12,118 bases of DNA. Origin: Armatimonadota bacterium (GTDB lineage: Bacteria; Armatimonadota; JAAZEB01). This document shows, in pieces, positions 6,381-12,118 of this stretch. Below the pieces are notes generated by a model. The model did not search any database. It had not been told where the DNA came from and saw only the letters and a program-made list of their open reading frames with translations. Numbering within the stretch: the stretch's first letter is position 1; each line of letters opens with the position of its first letter. The stretch covers positions 1-12,118 of the forward strand of contig DUUU01000494.1 in NCBI GenBank assembly GCA_012841485.1. Reading direction: 5' to 3'. Made by a program: the position numbers and the translations under genes.

Positions 6381-7652
6381 TCACTTGTCGGGTACCTCCA
6401 GGTCTGCTAGAAACTCGGAGGAGACACGCTTGCCGAGAAGGAAGAACTTCCGCTCGGGATGCCAGAGGACGTTGTTCCCGTTTCGCGTGGTGAAGCTCGG
6501 GTAGACGCCGATATCGATCCGCTTCAGCGGGCCGAGGCGCGCGCCGTCGTTATCGATGAACTGTTTCGACTCGCTGAACCAGATCGGCTGTTCGGCGTTG
6601 GGGCGAAACTCCCCCAGGGCGAGGAAGGCCGGGCGGCGGTTCTTGCCCGTCTCCTCCGGGGTGCACCCTTCGAAGCGGCCATCGTTGTTGTGGTGCAAGA
6701 GCACATAGCGGCCATCCGCAAGCTGGTAGATCGGGCAGCAGCAGAGGGGTTGCAGGATCGGCCGGCCGTGATCCTTTCGCAGCAGCGGGCGGGGATTGCT
6801 CCACGTAGCGCCATCGTCTGCCGAGAGGCTGTACCAGATGCACCCGGACATCGTGCGCATCACGCAGAAGAGGCGGTCATCCGGCAGGCGGACCAGACTG
6901 GGCTCCTGAGCGACGCTCAACAGCGGATTGGCGTAGTGGGGCACCCGCAACGCCTGGTCGCCCCAGGCCGAGTGGGTGATGCGTACCTCCTGCGGCTCCG
7001 GATCCTCATCGGTATTCTCGAACCGCATGAACTCGACGACGCTTTCCCATGCGGTCCAGCTGTCGTTGTGCGGAGGAGTGCGCACCGCCTTGCTCACCCA
7101 GCGCGTGAACCCGGTGAACCACCTTCCTCGCAGATCACGGATCGGCCGCTGCCAGACGATCCAGTTGGAAGGCACGCTCGGGTTCGGATCATCATGTGGG
7201 CTGCGCGGCATCGGCACGGTGGCGGGCGTAGACCACGTCTTTCCCAAGTCATCGCTATAGCAGCAGTCCATGGTGCCGGTGTGCTGATGCACCACGTCAT
7301 CGATCCCCTGGTACTGATTCCAAAGGACGTAGATGCGCCCGGATTTGGAGACCAGCGGGAAGCCCCAGCTGGCCATGTAGCCATCACCGGGGCGCTTGGG
7401 ACCGGCCACACGGACCGGCGGTGCCCACGTGATGCCATCATCATCGCTGCGGGTAAACAGAATGCGGTGGTCACCCGCGCCCTCATAGCTACTCTGAGTC
7501 CAGACCGCCATCAGAGAGCCATCTGGCCCCTCGAAGACAAGGAAATGCTCGTTTCCGGTGTCGAAGGTGGACCCATCCAGGCTTTTTGGCACGTACACCA
7601 CGTAGTCTGGCTGGCTCCTCATCATCTCGGCGCGCAGTGTTGCATCCACCAT
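6381..7652 (-). CDS. Cytosolic Asp-box (sialidase/neuraminidase-fold) protein
   Basis: A 423-residue beta-propeller protein without a signal peptide. Three Asp boxes are visible: SDDDGITW (69-76), SDDLGKTW (133-140) and SADDGATW (277-284). Other propeller-like strands include EHFLVFEGPDGSLMAVW (35-51) and QEPSLVRLPDDRLFCVMRT (249-267). The sialidase RIP arginine motif is not seen at the expected N-terminal blade, so an 'exo-alpha-sialidase' name would overstate what is known. Residues 303-306 carry a run of three cysteines (LCCC), unusual in such a protein. The start ATG at 7652 has AGGAGGAAG directly upstream. It is the first gene of a probable operon with the sulfatase. Together they suggest stepwise breakdown of a sulfated sugar inside the cell. 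The fold is clear; the reaction is unknown. Confidence 0.87.
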   Translation of the reverse strand: MVDATLRAEMMRSQPDYVVYVPKSLDGSTFDTGNEHFLVFEGPDGSLMAVWTQSSYEGAGDHRILFTRSDDDGITWAPPVRVAGPKRPGDGYMASWGFPLVSKSGRIYVLWNQYQGIDDVVHQHTGTMDCCYSDDLGKTWSTPATVPMPRSPHDDPNPSVPSNWIVWQRPIRDLRGRWFTGFTRWVSKAVRTPPHNDSWTAWESVVEFMRFENTDEDPEPQEVRITHSAWGDQALRVPHYANPLLSVAQEPSLVRLPDDRLFCVMRTMSGCIWYSLSADDGATWSNPRPLLRKDHGRPILQPLCCCPIYQLADGRYVLLHHNNDGRFEGCTPEETGKNRRPAFLALGEFRPNAEQPIWFSESKQFIDNDGARLGPLKRIDIGVYPSFTTRNGNNVLWHPERKFFLLGKRVSSEFLADLEVPDK

Positions 7653-7904
7653 CTCTTCCTCCTGGTCCCTCTACACCGAGGGGTTCCTCCTACCAGGTCA
7701 GACCTCCTGCTAGCCGGCCGTTGGAACCCCCGATCCCTTTGGCGCCCCCCGCCAGGGCCGCGCGGGATGCCCTCTGGGTCCCGGCCGCGTCGCAGGGCCC
7801 TGCCCGAGATATCCACGCGCCCACATGATGTGACCGCTCGTTGCTGGGAAAGCGTGTGCCGCGGTCAAAAAGTGGGTAGGCAACCAGGGGGAGTGGTGAG
7901 GGCG
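7653..7904. other. Divergent intergenic region, propeller gene / potassium channel
   Basis: This 252-base region must hold the promoters of both divergent genes, but I see no good -35/-10 pair on either strand. It does contain a perfect 11-base palindrome, AGGTCAGACCT, at 7695-7705, placed where an operator for the minus-strand operon could sit. Ribosome-binding-site-like strings are repeated on the minus strand (AGGAGGAA near 7660 and again near 7685). Confidence 0.5.
7695..7705. promoter_or_regulatory. Palindrome AGGTCAGACCT, possible operator
   Basis: A perfect 5-1-5 palindrome about 45 bases upstream of the start of the minus-strand propeller gene. Regulatory function is inferred only from position and symmetry; the short length allows chance occurrence. 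Confidence 0.3.
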
Positions 7905-8891
7905 ATGCCGCGACGAGGGGAAAGACAGGGCATCAGCATCGTGATGGGGTACGAGAGCGTCGTTCCGGACCTCGTGCGCCGGCTGATGATGGTCCTGGTG
8001 CTCATTGCCCTCGTGACCCTGGTGCTATGGCTAGACCGTGCTGGCCTGCGTGATAGCGCCCACCCCGAGCGCCCCTTAGAGCTGCCTGACGTGGTCTACT
8101 TCGCCGTTGTCACGATCACCACGGTGGGCTACGGTGATATTGTCCCCGTGACGCCGCGCGCGCGGCTGATCAGCACGTTTCTGGTGACGCCGATGCGGAT
8201 CGTGGTCTTGATCCTATTCTTCGGCACCGCGTACGAACTGGTGTTTCAGCGCTATCGAGAGGCATACAGGATGCGTCGACTCAAGGGACGGCTGGCCAAT
8301 CACACTATCGTTTGCGGCTATGGCGTGAAAGGCCATGCCACTGTCGAGGAGTTGCTCTGCTTTGGACACTCGCCGGATGAGATCGTGGTGATCGATGCCA
8401 GCGCCGATGCGGCCCGAGACGCGGCGCGCCTTGGCGTGGCGGCGCTGCGCGGCGATGCGACCAAGGAAGCGACGCTCGAGGCGGCGGTGATTGAGAAGGC
8501 GATCGACATCGTCGTGGACGTGGATCGAGACGACACCACCGTGCTCATCTGCCTGACGGCGAAGCACCTCAACCCCGAGATCTGCGTGGTGGCCGCTCCC
8601 GTGTCCGGCGGGCGCATGCTCGCGATAGCCACTCACCTCACGCATGCGCCGCGCTTCGTCGATGACATCCTCTCCTTCGGCCGGGGCTTGGGCTTTGGGG
8701 AGTACCGGCTCGGCCACGCCGATGCCGGTCGCACCGCGAGCGAGATCCCGGTGCTATCCGGCAAACTCGTGCTTGGCGCGTACCACGGAGGGAGAACGGT
8801 GACCTACGAGCGCCTTCCGGGATTGCGCCTCCAGGAGGGCGACGTTGTGATCTACCTTCAGGCCAAGCCAGAGTCGGCCCACGAAGGGTAG
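7905..8891 (+). CDS. Two-transmembrane potassium channel with RCK (TrkA-N/TrkA-C) domain
   Basis: A 328-residue channel subunit. TM1 is at about residues 25-46, the pore loop carries the K+ selectivity filter TVGYGD (73-78), and TM2 is at about 88-112. A cytosolic RCK Rossmann domain follows: HTIVCGYGVKGHA (133-145) with the GxGxxG nucleotide or ligand loop, the acidic strand end VVID (161-164) and RGDATKEATL (182-191). Residues about 275-320 form a TrkA-C-like lobe (LVLGAY, LQEGDVVIYLQ). The layout is that of MthK-type channels, gated by ligand binding to an octameric RCK ring. The start at 7905 is chosen for GGTGAGG five bases upstream; 7944 is an alternative that would drop 13 residues without loss of a domain. 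The frame is open far upstream, but that part is antisense to the propeller gene and has no channel-like sequence. It converges with the transporter gene 61 bases downstream. Confidence 0.93.
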   Translation: MPRRGERQGISIVMGYESVVPDLVRRLMMVLVLIALVTLVLWLDRAGLRDSAHPERPLELPDVVYFAVVTITTVGYGDIVPVTPRARLISTFLVTPMRIVVLILFFGTAYELVFQRYREAYRMRRLKGRLANHTIVCGYGVKGHATVEELLCFGHSPDEIVVIDASADAARDAARLGVAALRGDATKEATLEAAVIEKAIDIVVDVDRDDTTVLICLTAKHLNPEICVVAAPVSGGRMLAIATHLTHAPRFVDDILSFGRGLGFGEYRLGHADAGRTASEIPVLSGKLVLGAYHGGRTVTYERLPGLRLQEGDVVIYLQAKPESAHEG

Positions 8892-8952
8892 TGCCTTCGC
8901 CATGCATCGATCCGGCTCCGTCGCAAGCGAGCGTAAGGGGGCATCCCGCGTC

Positions 8953-10191
8953 TCAGGCAATCACCCCTGCGGCTTGCAGCAGCGTCACCACGATGAGCAC
9001 CAGCGAGAGGATGCTGACCACGATTGTCACGCTCCAGGCGGCGAAGTTGAAGAGGCGGCTGTTGACATAGTCGCCCATCAGATCGCGGTCATTCACCAGG
9101 CGCATGATGAAGAGGAGGGTGATGGGGAGGAGGATGCCCTGGATCACCTGGGAGTAGATCATGAGATCGATTGGGTTGATGCCAGGGATAAGCGCTACCA
9201 GAGCGCCGATCACAATCAGTACCGTGAAGAGCCCGGTGAAAAAGGGCGCCTCCTCGAAAGAGCGCGAGACGCCTCGCTCGAAGCCGAATGCCTCGCTGAC
9301 GGCATACGCCGTCGCCAGGGGCAGCACTCCTGTGGCGAGCATCGACGCGCCGAAGAGGCCGATGGCAAAGAGCGCGGTGGCGTAGGGGCCCGCGAGCGGG
9401 CGGAGCGCCATCGCCGCGTCGGCGGCGCTTTCAATCGCGATCCCCTCGCGGTGGAGCGTCGCGCCGGTCGTGATGATGATGAAGATCGCGATGGCGCAGG
9501 CGAAGAACGAGCCGAGGTAGACATCAAGGCGCTCCAGCGGGTAGTCGCGCATGCGGATGCCCTTCTCGGCAACGGCCGACTGCACGAAGAGCTGCATGTG
9601 GGGCGAGATCGTGGTGCCGATGAGCGCGACGAGCAACAGGATGTAACCGCTGTCCGTCTGGAGCCGGGGCCGCAGCCCGCTGGCAACAGCGGACCAATCC
9701 GGCTGTGCCAGGAACGCGGACGCGATGTAGCCCAGGAAGACCAGCGACATGGCGAGGAAGGCGCGCTCGACCGCCGTATAGCTGCCACGCACGACTAGGT
9801 ACCAGATGAGGGCGGCAATGGCCGGCACGGAGAGATAGATCGGGATGCCGAAGAAGGCGAGAGCCGCGCCGATGCCGGCGAAGTTGGCGACGATGGTGCT
9901 GCTGGCGGCGATGAGGAAGGCGATGACCGCGATGAGGGTCCAGCGCACGCCAAAGTTCTCGCGGATCAGGTCGGTGAGGCCCTTGCCGGTGACGGCGCCC
10001 ATGCGCGCGGCCATCTCCTGGACGATGGCAACACCGAACGCGATGAGGAGCATCGCCCAGAGCAGGCGGTAGCCATAGTCAGCGCCCGCCGAGGAGTAGG
10101 TGGCGATCCCAGGGGCGTCGTTGCCCGCGTTGGCGGCGATCAGACCGGGTCCGATGATAGCCAGCACTCTCAGGTACCCGGTTCTGCGCAT
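8953..10191 (-). CDS. Nramp-superfamily divalent metal transporter with altered metal-site motifs
   Basis: A 412-residue polytopic membrane protein with about eleven hydrophobic segments, sized like an Nramp (SLC11) proton-coupled metal transporter. TM1 begins IIGPGLIAANAGNDAPGIAT (12-31): aligned to the classic GPxxIAxxxxxDPGNxAT, Asp25 is kept but the Asn of DPGN is Gly28. In TM6 the classic MPH motif reads SPH (GTTISPHMQ, 192-200), so the soft Met ligand is Ser196 while His198 stays. These changes resemble those of Nramp relatives outside the Mn/Fe group, and point to a different cation, possibly Mg2+; this is inference. ATG 10191 has GGAG nine bases upstream. The alternative ATG at 10257 would add 22 residues, but its AAGGAG lies only one base from the start. 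It is downstream of and probably cotranscribed with the MgtE-like CBS protein gene (168-base gap). Confidence 0.92.
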   Translation of the reverse strand: MRRTGYLRVLAIIGPGLIAANAGNDAPGIATYSSAGADYGYRLLWAMLLIAFGVAIVQEMAARMGAVTGKGLTDLIRENFGVRWTLIAVIAFLIAASSTIVANFAGIGAALAFFGIPIYLSVPAIAALIWYLVVRGSYTAVERAFLAMSLVFLGYIASAFLAQPDWSAVASGLRPRLQTDSGYILLLVALIGTTISPHMQLFVQSAVAEKGIRMRDYPLERLDVYLGSFFACAIAIFIIITTGATLHREGIAIESAADAAMALRPLAGPYATALFAIGLFGASMLATGVLPLATAYAVSEAFGFERGVSRSFEEAPFFTGLFTVLIVIGALVALIPGINPIDLMIYSQVIQGILLPITLLFIMRLVNDRDLMGDYVNSRLFNFAAWSVTIVVSILSLVLIVVTLLQAAGVIA

Positions 10192-10222
10192 GCGCTCTTT
10201 CTCCAACCACTCCACAGGTCGC

Positions 10223-10254
10223 GCTGCCGCACCACCCGACGGGGTGCGGGCAGC
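10223..10254 (-). other. Strong stem-loop just upstream of the transporter start
   Basis: GCTGCC (10223-10228) pairs with GGCAGC (10249-10254). Pairing continues inward with GCACC/GGTGC across a one-base bulge and a short CC/GG, closing a four-base loop: about 13 pairs in 32 bases. It lies 31 bases before the preferred start at 10191 and immediately inside the alternative start at 10257. It could be an attenuator, a processing site or a translation control element; no T-run follows on the minus strand. Confidence 0.5.
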
Positions 10255-10359
10255 CATTCTCCTTGATACACGACGGCCAGGGGGGACTGCCGCGTCGGCC
10301 CGTGACAGGTTGCTTCCCGGGTGGCCTTCCTGGCATGGGTCAGGGGCGCCCCGGATGCC

Positions 10360-11634
10360 TCACGAGCGAAAGAAGCGGGGGAAACGCGTGGTCCACTCTC
10401 CCGGGAGCAGGAGCTCCATCGCGTCATCCACCGTGACGATCCCCAGGAGAACGCCCTGCCCATCGACGACCGGGAGGGCCAGGAGGTCATAGCGCGCCAT
10501 CATGCGCGCCACCTCGCGGTCGTTCTCCGAGGCTGGCACGCGGATGAAGTCGGTCTCCATGATCTCACCGAGAGGGCGCTCCGGGGGCGAGATCACGATC
10601 TCGCGCAGAGGGGCAACACCCACGAGCCGCTGATCCTCGCGGCTGGCCACGACGTAGATGTCATGGATCACCTGGGGCAGCTCCTCGCTGCGGCGAAGGT
10701 GCTCCAACACCTCGCCCGCCGTGAAGCTGCGCGGCACCGCGACCAGGTCGGTGGTCATCATCCCGCCCGCGCTCTGCTCCGGATACTGCAAGAGCTCGCG
10801 CACCTCTTCCGACTCCTCGGGCTCCATGCGCCCCAGGATCTCCTGCGCGCAATCCTGCGGCAGGTCCGCCAGGAGGTCGGCGGCATCATCCGGGTCCATC
10901 TCCTCCAGGATATCGGCGGCGCGCTCGCTGTCCAGGCTCTCGACCAGGTCGGCCTGACGCTCCGGAGACATCTCTTCCAGGGCATCGGCAGCGGTCTCAT
11001 CATCGAGCGCCCCGAGAATCTCATGGCTCTGTCGGAGCGACACCCCTTCCATCATCCCGGCGATCTCAACCGGGTGCATCTCTGCCGTGCCGGCGTGGGA
11101 GACGGCGAGATGTACCGGCACCTCGCTGGCGAAGAACTCCACGGTGTTCCATGCCAGCGGAGAGCTCCGCGGCCGGAAGCCGAGAAAGCCCAGGGCGCGC
11201 GTCAGCCCAAGACGTCGGAAGATGGGGCCCGATCCGGCATCCACGCCCGCCAGCCGGCAGACGCTCCCCTCCGAGTGCAACAGCACATCGTTCACGCGCA
11301 CCACACGGCGGCGCGCGATATCGATCACCTTGTGATCGAGCAGATCGCGGGCCAGGAGCATCTCACCCGCGCGGCGCGCGAAGGGGCGCAGATCGACACG
11401 GGCGGAAGTGAGTTGAATGCCCTCGGCGTGCATGCTCTGCACCTGTTGCCAGGACACGAAGTAGTCGCGATTGCCCGTTCGTGAGACAAAGCCCGTAACC
11501 GGCGGGTGGGTCTCCGTTCCGATGCGGACGATCAGGTCGCCCACTCTCCCCAGGAGTTCCCCCTGAGGGCTGCGAACCGGCCGGCCAAGGACAAGTGATA
11601 GCGGTAGTGCATCCGGGTTATCTTCGGGTTCCAT
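10360..11634 (-). CDS. Soluble MgtE-like regulator: PRC-barrel, MgtE N domain and two CBS domains, no channel domain
   Basis: A 424-residue cytosolic protein. Residues about 11-67 form a PRC-barrel-like domain (GRPVRSPQGELLGRVGDLIV), and about 92-150 a second PRC-like region (LLARDLLDHKVIDIARRRVV). Residues about 188-290 are an MgtE N superhelical domain with acidic repeats (ADALEEMSPER, ADILEEMDPDDAADLLADLP) and the MgtE-typical LLQYPEQSAGGMMTTD. CBS domains follow at about 293-350 and 356-410. In MgtE magnesium channels these parts bind Mg2+ and gate a C-terminal five-helix pore. Here the protein ends 14 residues after the second CBS domain and has no membrane segment. The next gene encodes an Nramp-type transporter, so this is probably its Mg2+- or nucleotide-sensing partner. 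The start at 11634 has a weak GAGAGA ribosome site; a good promoter lies upstream. Domain calls are firm, partner role is inferred. Confidence 0.9.
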   Translation of the reverse strand: MEPEDNPDALPLSLVLGRPVRSPQGELLGRVGDLIVRIGTETHPPVTGFVSRTGNRDYFVSWQQVQSMHAEGIQLTSARVDLRPFARRAGEMLLARDLLDHKVIDIARRRVVRVNDVLLHSEGSVCRLAGVDAGSGPIFRRLGLTRALGFLGFRPRSSPLAWNTVEFFASEVPVHLAVSHAGTAEMHPVEIAGMMEGVSLRQSHEILGALDDETAADALEEMSPERQADLVESLDSERAADILEEMDPDDAADLLADLPQDCAQEILGRMEPEESEEVRELLQYPEQSAGGMMTTDLVAVPRSFTAGEVLEHLRRSEELPQVIHDIYVVASREDQRLVGVAPLREIVISPPERPLGEIMETDFIRVPASENDREVARMMARYDLLALPVVDGQGVLLGIVTVDDAMELLLPGEWTTRFPRFFRS

Positions 11635-11673
11635 ATTCTCTCGGTTGCCTTCGCACGGCTGTTCCCCAGCGTC

Positions 11674-11702
11674 ATTCTACCATCGTGCCCCCCTCGCGTC
11701 AA
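11674..11702 (-). promoter_or_regulatory. Sigma-A promoter for the MgtE-like/Nramp unit
   Basis: On the minus strand TTGACG (11697-11702) and TAGAAT (11674-11679) are separated by exactly 17 bases, each one base off consensus. The expected transcription start near 11667 gives a leader of about 33 bases before the ATG at 11634, too short for a metal riboswitch. Confidence 0.75.
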
Positions 11703-11854
11703 GCCAAGGCAGGCATGGCAAGCGCCCAGAGACCACGGGGGCGCTCGAACGGCAACCGTCTGGGCCGCGGAGGTGCCGGCGATTCGAAGGCCTTCTGCCC
11801 ATGCAAGACAGGCACGCCGGCGTCTCCGTTCCCGATTCCCCACGCGCTCGTGGT

Positions 11855-11883
11855 TTGACATGCCTGCTTGCATCCGGTATAAT
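11855..11883 (+). promoter_or_regulatory. Fully consensus sigma-A promoter for the MarR-like gene
   Basis: TTGACA (11855-11860) and TATAAT (11878-11883) are separated by 17 bases, a perfect vegetative promoter. The expected start of transcription is near 11890, about 20 bases before the ATG at 11910. Confidence 0.88.
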
Positions 11884-11897
11884 GGAGCCTGGATGTT

Positions 11898-11908
11898 TAA
11901 GTGACTTA
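11898..11908. promoter_or_regulatory. Palindrome TAAGTGACTTA, candidate autoregulatory operator
   Basis: A perfect 5-1-5 palindrome between the expected transcription start and the start codon of the MarR-like gene. MarR-family proteins commonly bind such short palindromes at their own promoters and repress themselves. The role is inferred from position and symmetry. Confidence 0.45.
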
Positions 11909-11909
11909 C

Positions 11910-12118
11910 ATGAATCGCATCGACGCTACGGCATACATGGGCCAGTTGGCGGATCACTTTGCCCGGGCGGTTTCGGAGACTCTGACGACGGAGGTTCTCC
12001 GGGGCGTCGGCGTGGAGGGGATGACGCCGTCATTGCTGGCTGCTCTGGAGTGCTTGCACCGGCGAGGTGTGGGCGGGGTGGGCGATCTGGCCCGCGACCT
12101 GGGGGTGACCTATGCGGC
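11910..12118 (+). CDS. MarR-family-like transcriptional regulator, N-terminal part (3' truncated by window edge)
   Basis: Sixty-nine codons are visible and the frame is open at the right edge. The start MNRIDATAYMGQLADHFARA forms the N-terminal helix expected for the MarR dimer region. MTPSLLAALECLHRRG (residues 38-53) and VGDLARDLGVTYAA (56-69) match helix and recognition-helix entry of the MarR winged helix. The ribosome binding site is weak; a GTG at 11901 is an in-frame alternative. A consensus promoter lies directly upstream and a palindrome covers the leader, which together fit a strongly transcribed but autorepressed regulator. The wing and dimerisation helices are outside the window, so the subfamily and ligand are unknown. 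It is divergent from the metal-transport unit, 275 bases away, and could regulate it or a gene beyond the edge. Confidence 0.75.
   Translation, partial: MNRIDATAYMGQLADHFARAVSETLTTEVLRGVGVEGMTPSLLAALECLHRRGVGGVGDLARDLGVTYA

Noticed and set aside
6459..7904. A long + strand open frame that runs into the potassium channel and would give an 810-residue protein
   Set aside because: The first 480 or so codons are antisense to the Asp-box propeller gene and then cross the divergent intergenic region. They encode no recognisable domain; the channel starts at 7905 with its own ribosome site.
8902..9798. A 298-codon + strand open frame rich in Glu, Asp, Arg and His
   Set aside because: Antisense shadow of the Nramp gene; the composition is what reverse-complemented hydrophobic codons give.
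10321..11484. A 387-codon + strand open frame
   Set aside because: Antisense shadow of the MgtE-like regulator, with His/Leu/Arg-rich low-information sequence and no domain.
11635..11673. A possible Mg2+ riboswitch (M-box or ykkC-like) before the MgtE-like gene
   Set aside because: The promoter sits so close that the leader is only about 33 bases, too short for any known metal riboswitch, and no such motif is seen.
1..12118. CRISPR array, tRNA or rRNA gene, insertion sequence, or phage/defence system
   Set aside because: No regularly spaced repeats, no tRNA-like cloverleaf, no transposase or integrase, and no defence-type domain was found on either strand.

Overview
The window is GC-rich bacterial DNA (GC in the low-to-mid sixties by eye), densely coded, with Shine-Dalgarno-led genes and near-consensus vegetative sigma promoters. 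Several things point to a Gram-positive-like or deep-branching phylum such as Armatimonadota or Chloroflexota: a ribonuclease J gene, many beta-propeller 'sialidase-like' enzymes with a sulfatase, and an Nramp/MgtE-type metal module. The phylum is an inference; the window contains no rRNA or other phylogenetic marker.

Region 1 (1-3586, + strand): the 3' end of RNase J, then an exported five-Asp-box propeller protein with an N-terminal jelly-roll-like domain, then a cytosolic-looking five-bladed-propeller (GH32/43-like) protein with a C-terminal beta domain. The last two are 32 bases apart and the second has a near-perfect ribosome binding site. A hairpin-rich intergenic element (3587-3699) separates this block from the next.

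Region 2 (3700-7652, - strand): transcription runs right to left. A cytosolic Asp-box propeller protein is followed by a formylglycine sulfatase. Then, from its own sigma-A promoter, comes a two-gene unit: a 100-residue membrane/coiled-coil protein and a LOG-family nucleotide phosphoribohydrolase joined by a one-base TAATG overlap. The propeller proteins and the sulfatase probably serve breakdown of a sulfated or otherwise decorated glycan; substrates cannot be read from the sequence.

Region 3 (7905-8891, + strand): a two-transmembrane potassium channel with a TVGYGD filter and a cytosolic RCK (TrkA-N/TrkA-C) domain, convergent with the next block.

Region 4 (8953-11702, - strand): a near-consensus promoter drives a soluble protein made of PRC-barrel-like regions, an MgtE N domain and two CBS domains. 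It resembles the cytosolic gate of the MgtE magnesium channel without the channel. It is followed by an Nramp-superfamily transporter whose metal-site motifs are altered (DAPG for DPGN, SPH for MPH). Together they look like a two-gene metal transporter in which the MgtE-type sensor acts on an unrelated membrane partner. This is the most interesting item in the window.

Region 5 (11855-12118, + strand): a fully consensus sigma-A promoter (TTGACA, 17 bases, TATAAT) with a small palindrome just past the expected transcription start leads into the N-terminus of a MarR-like regulator cut off by the window end.
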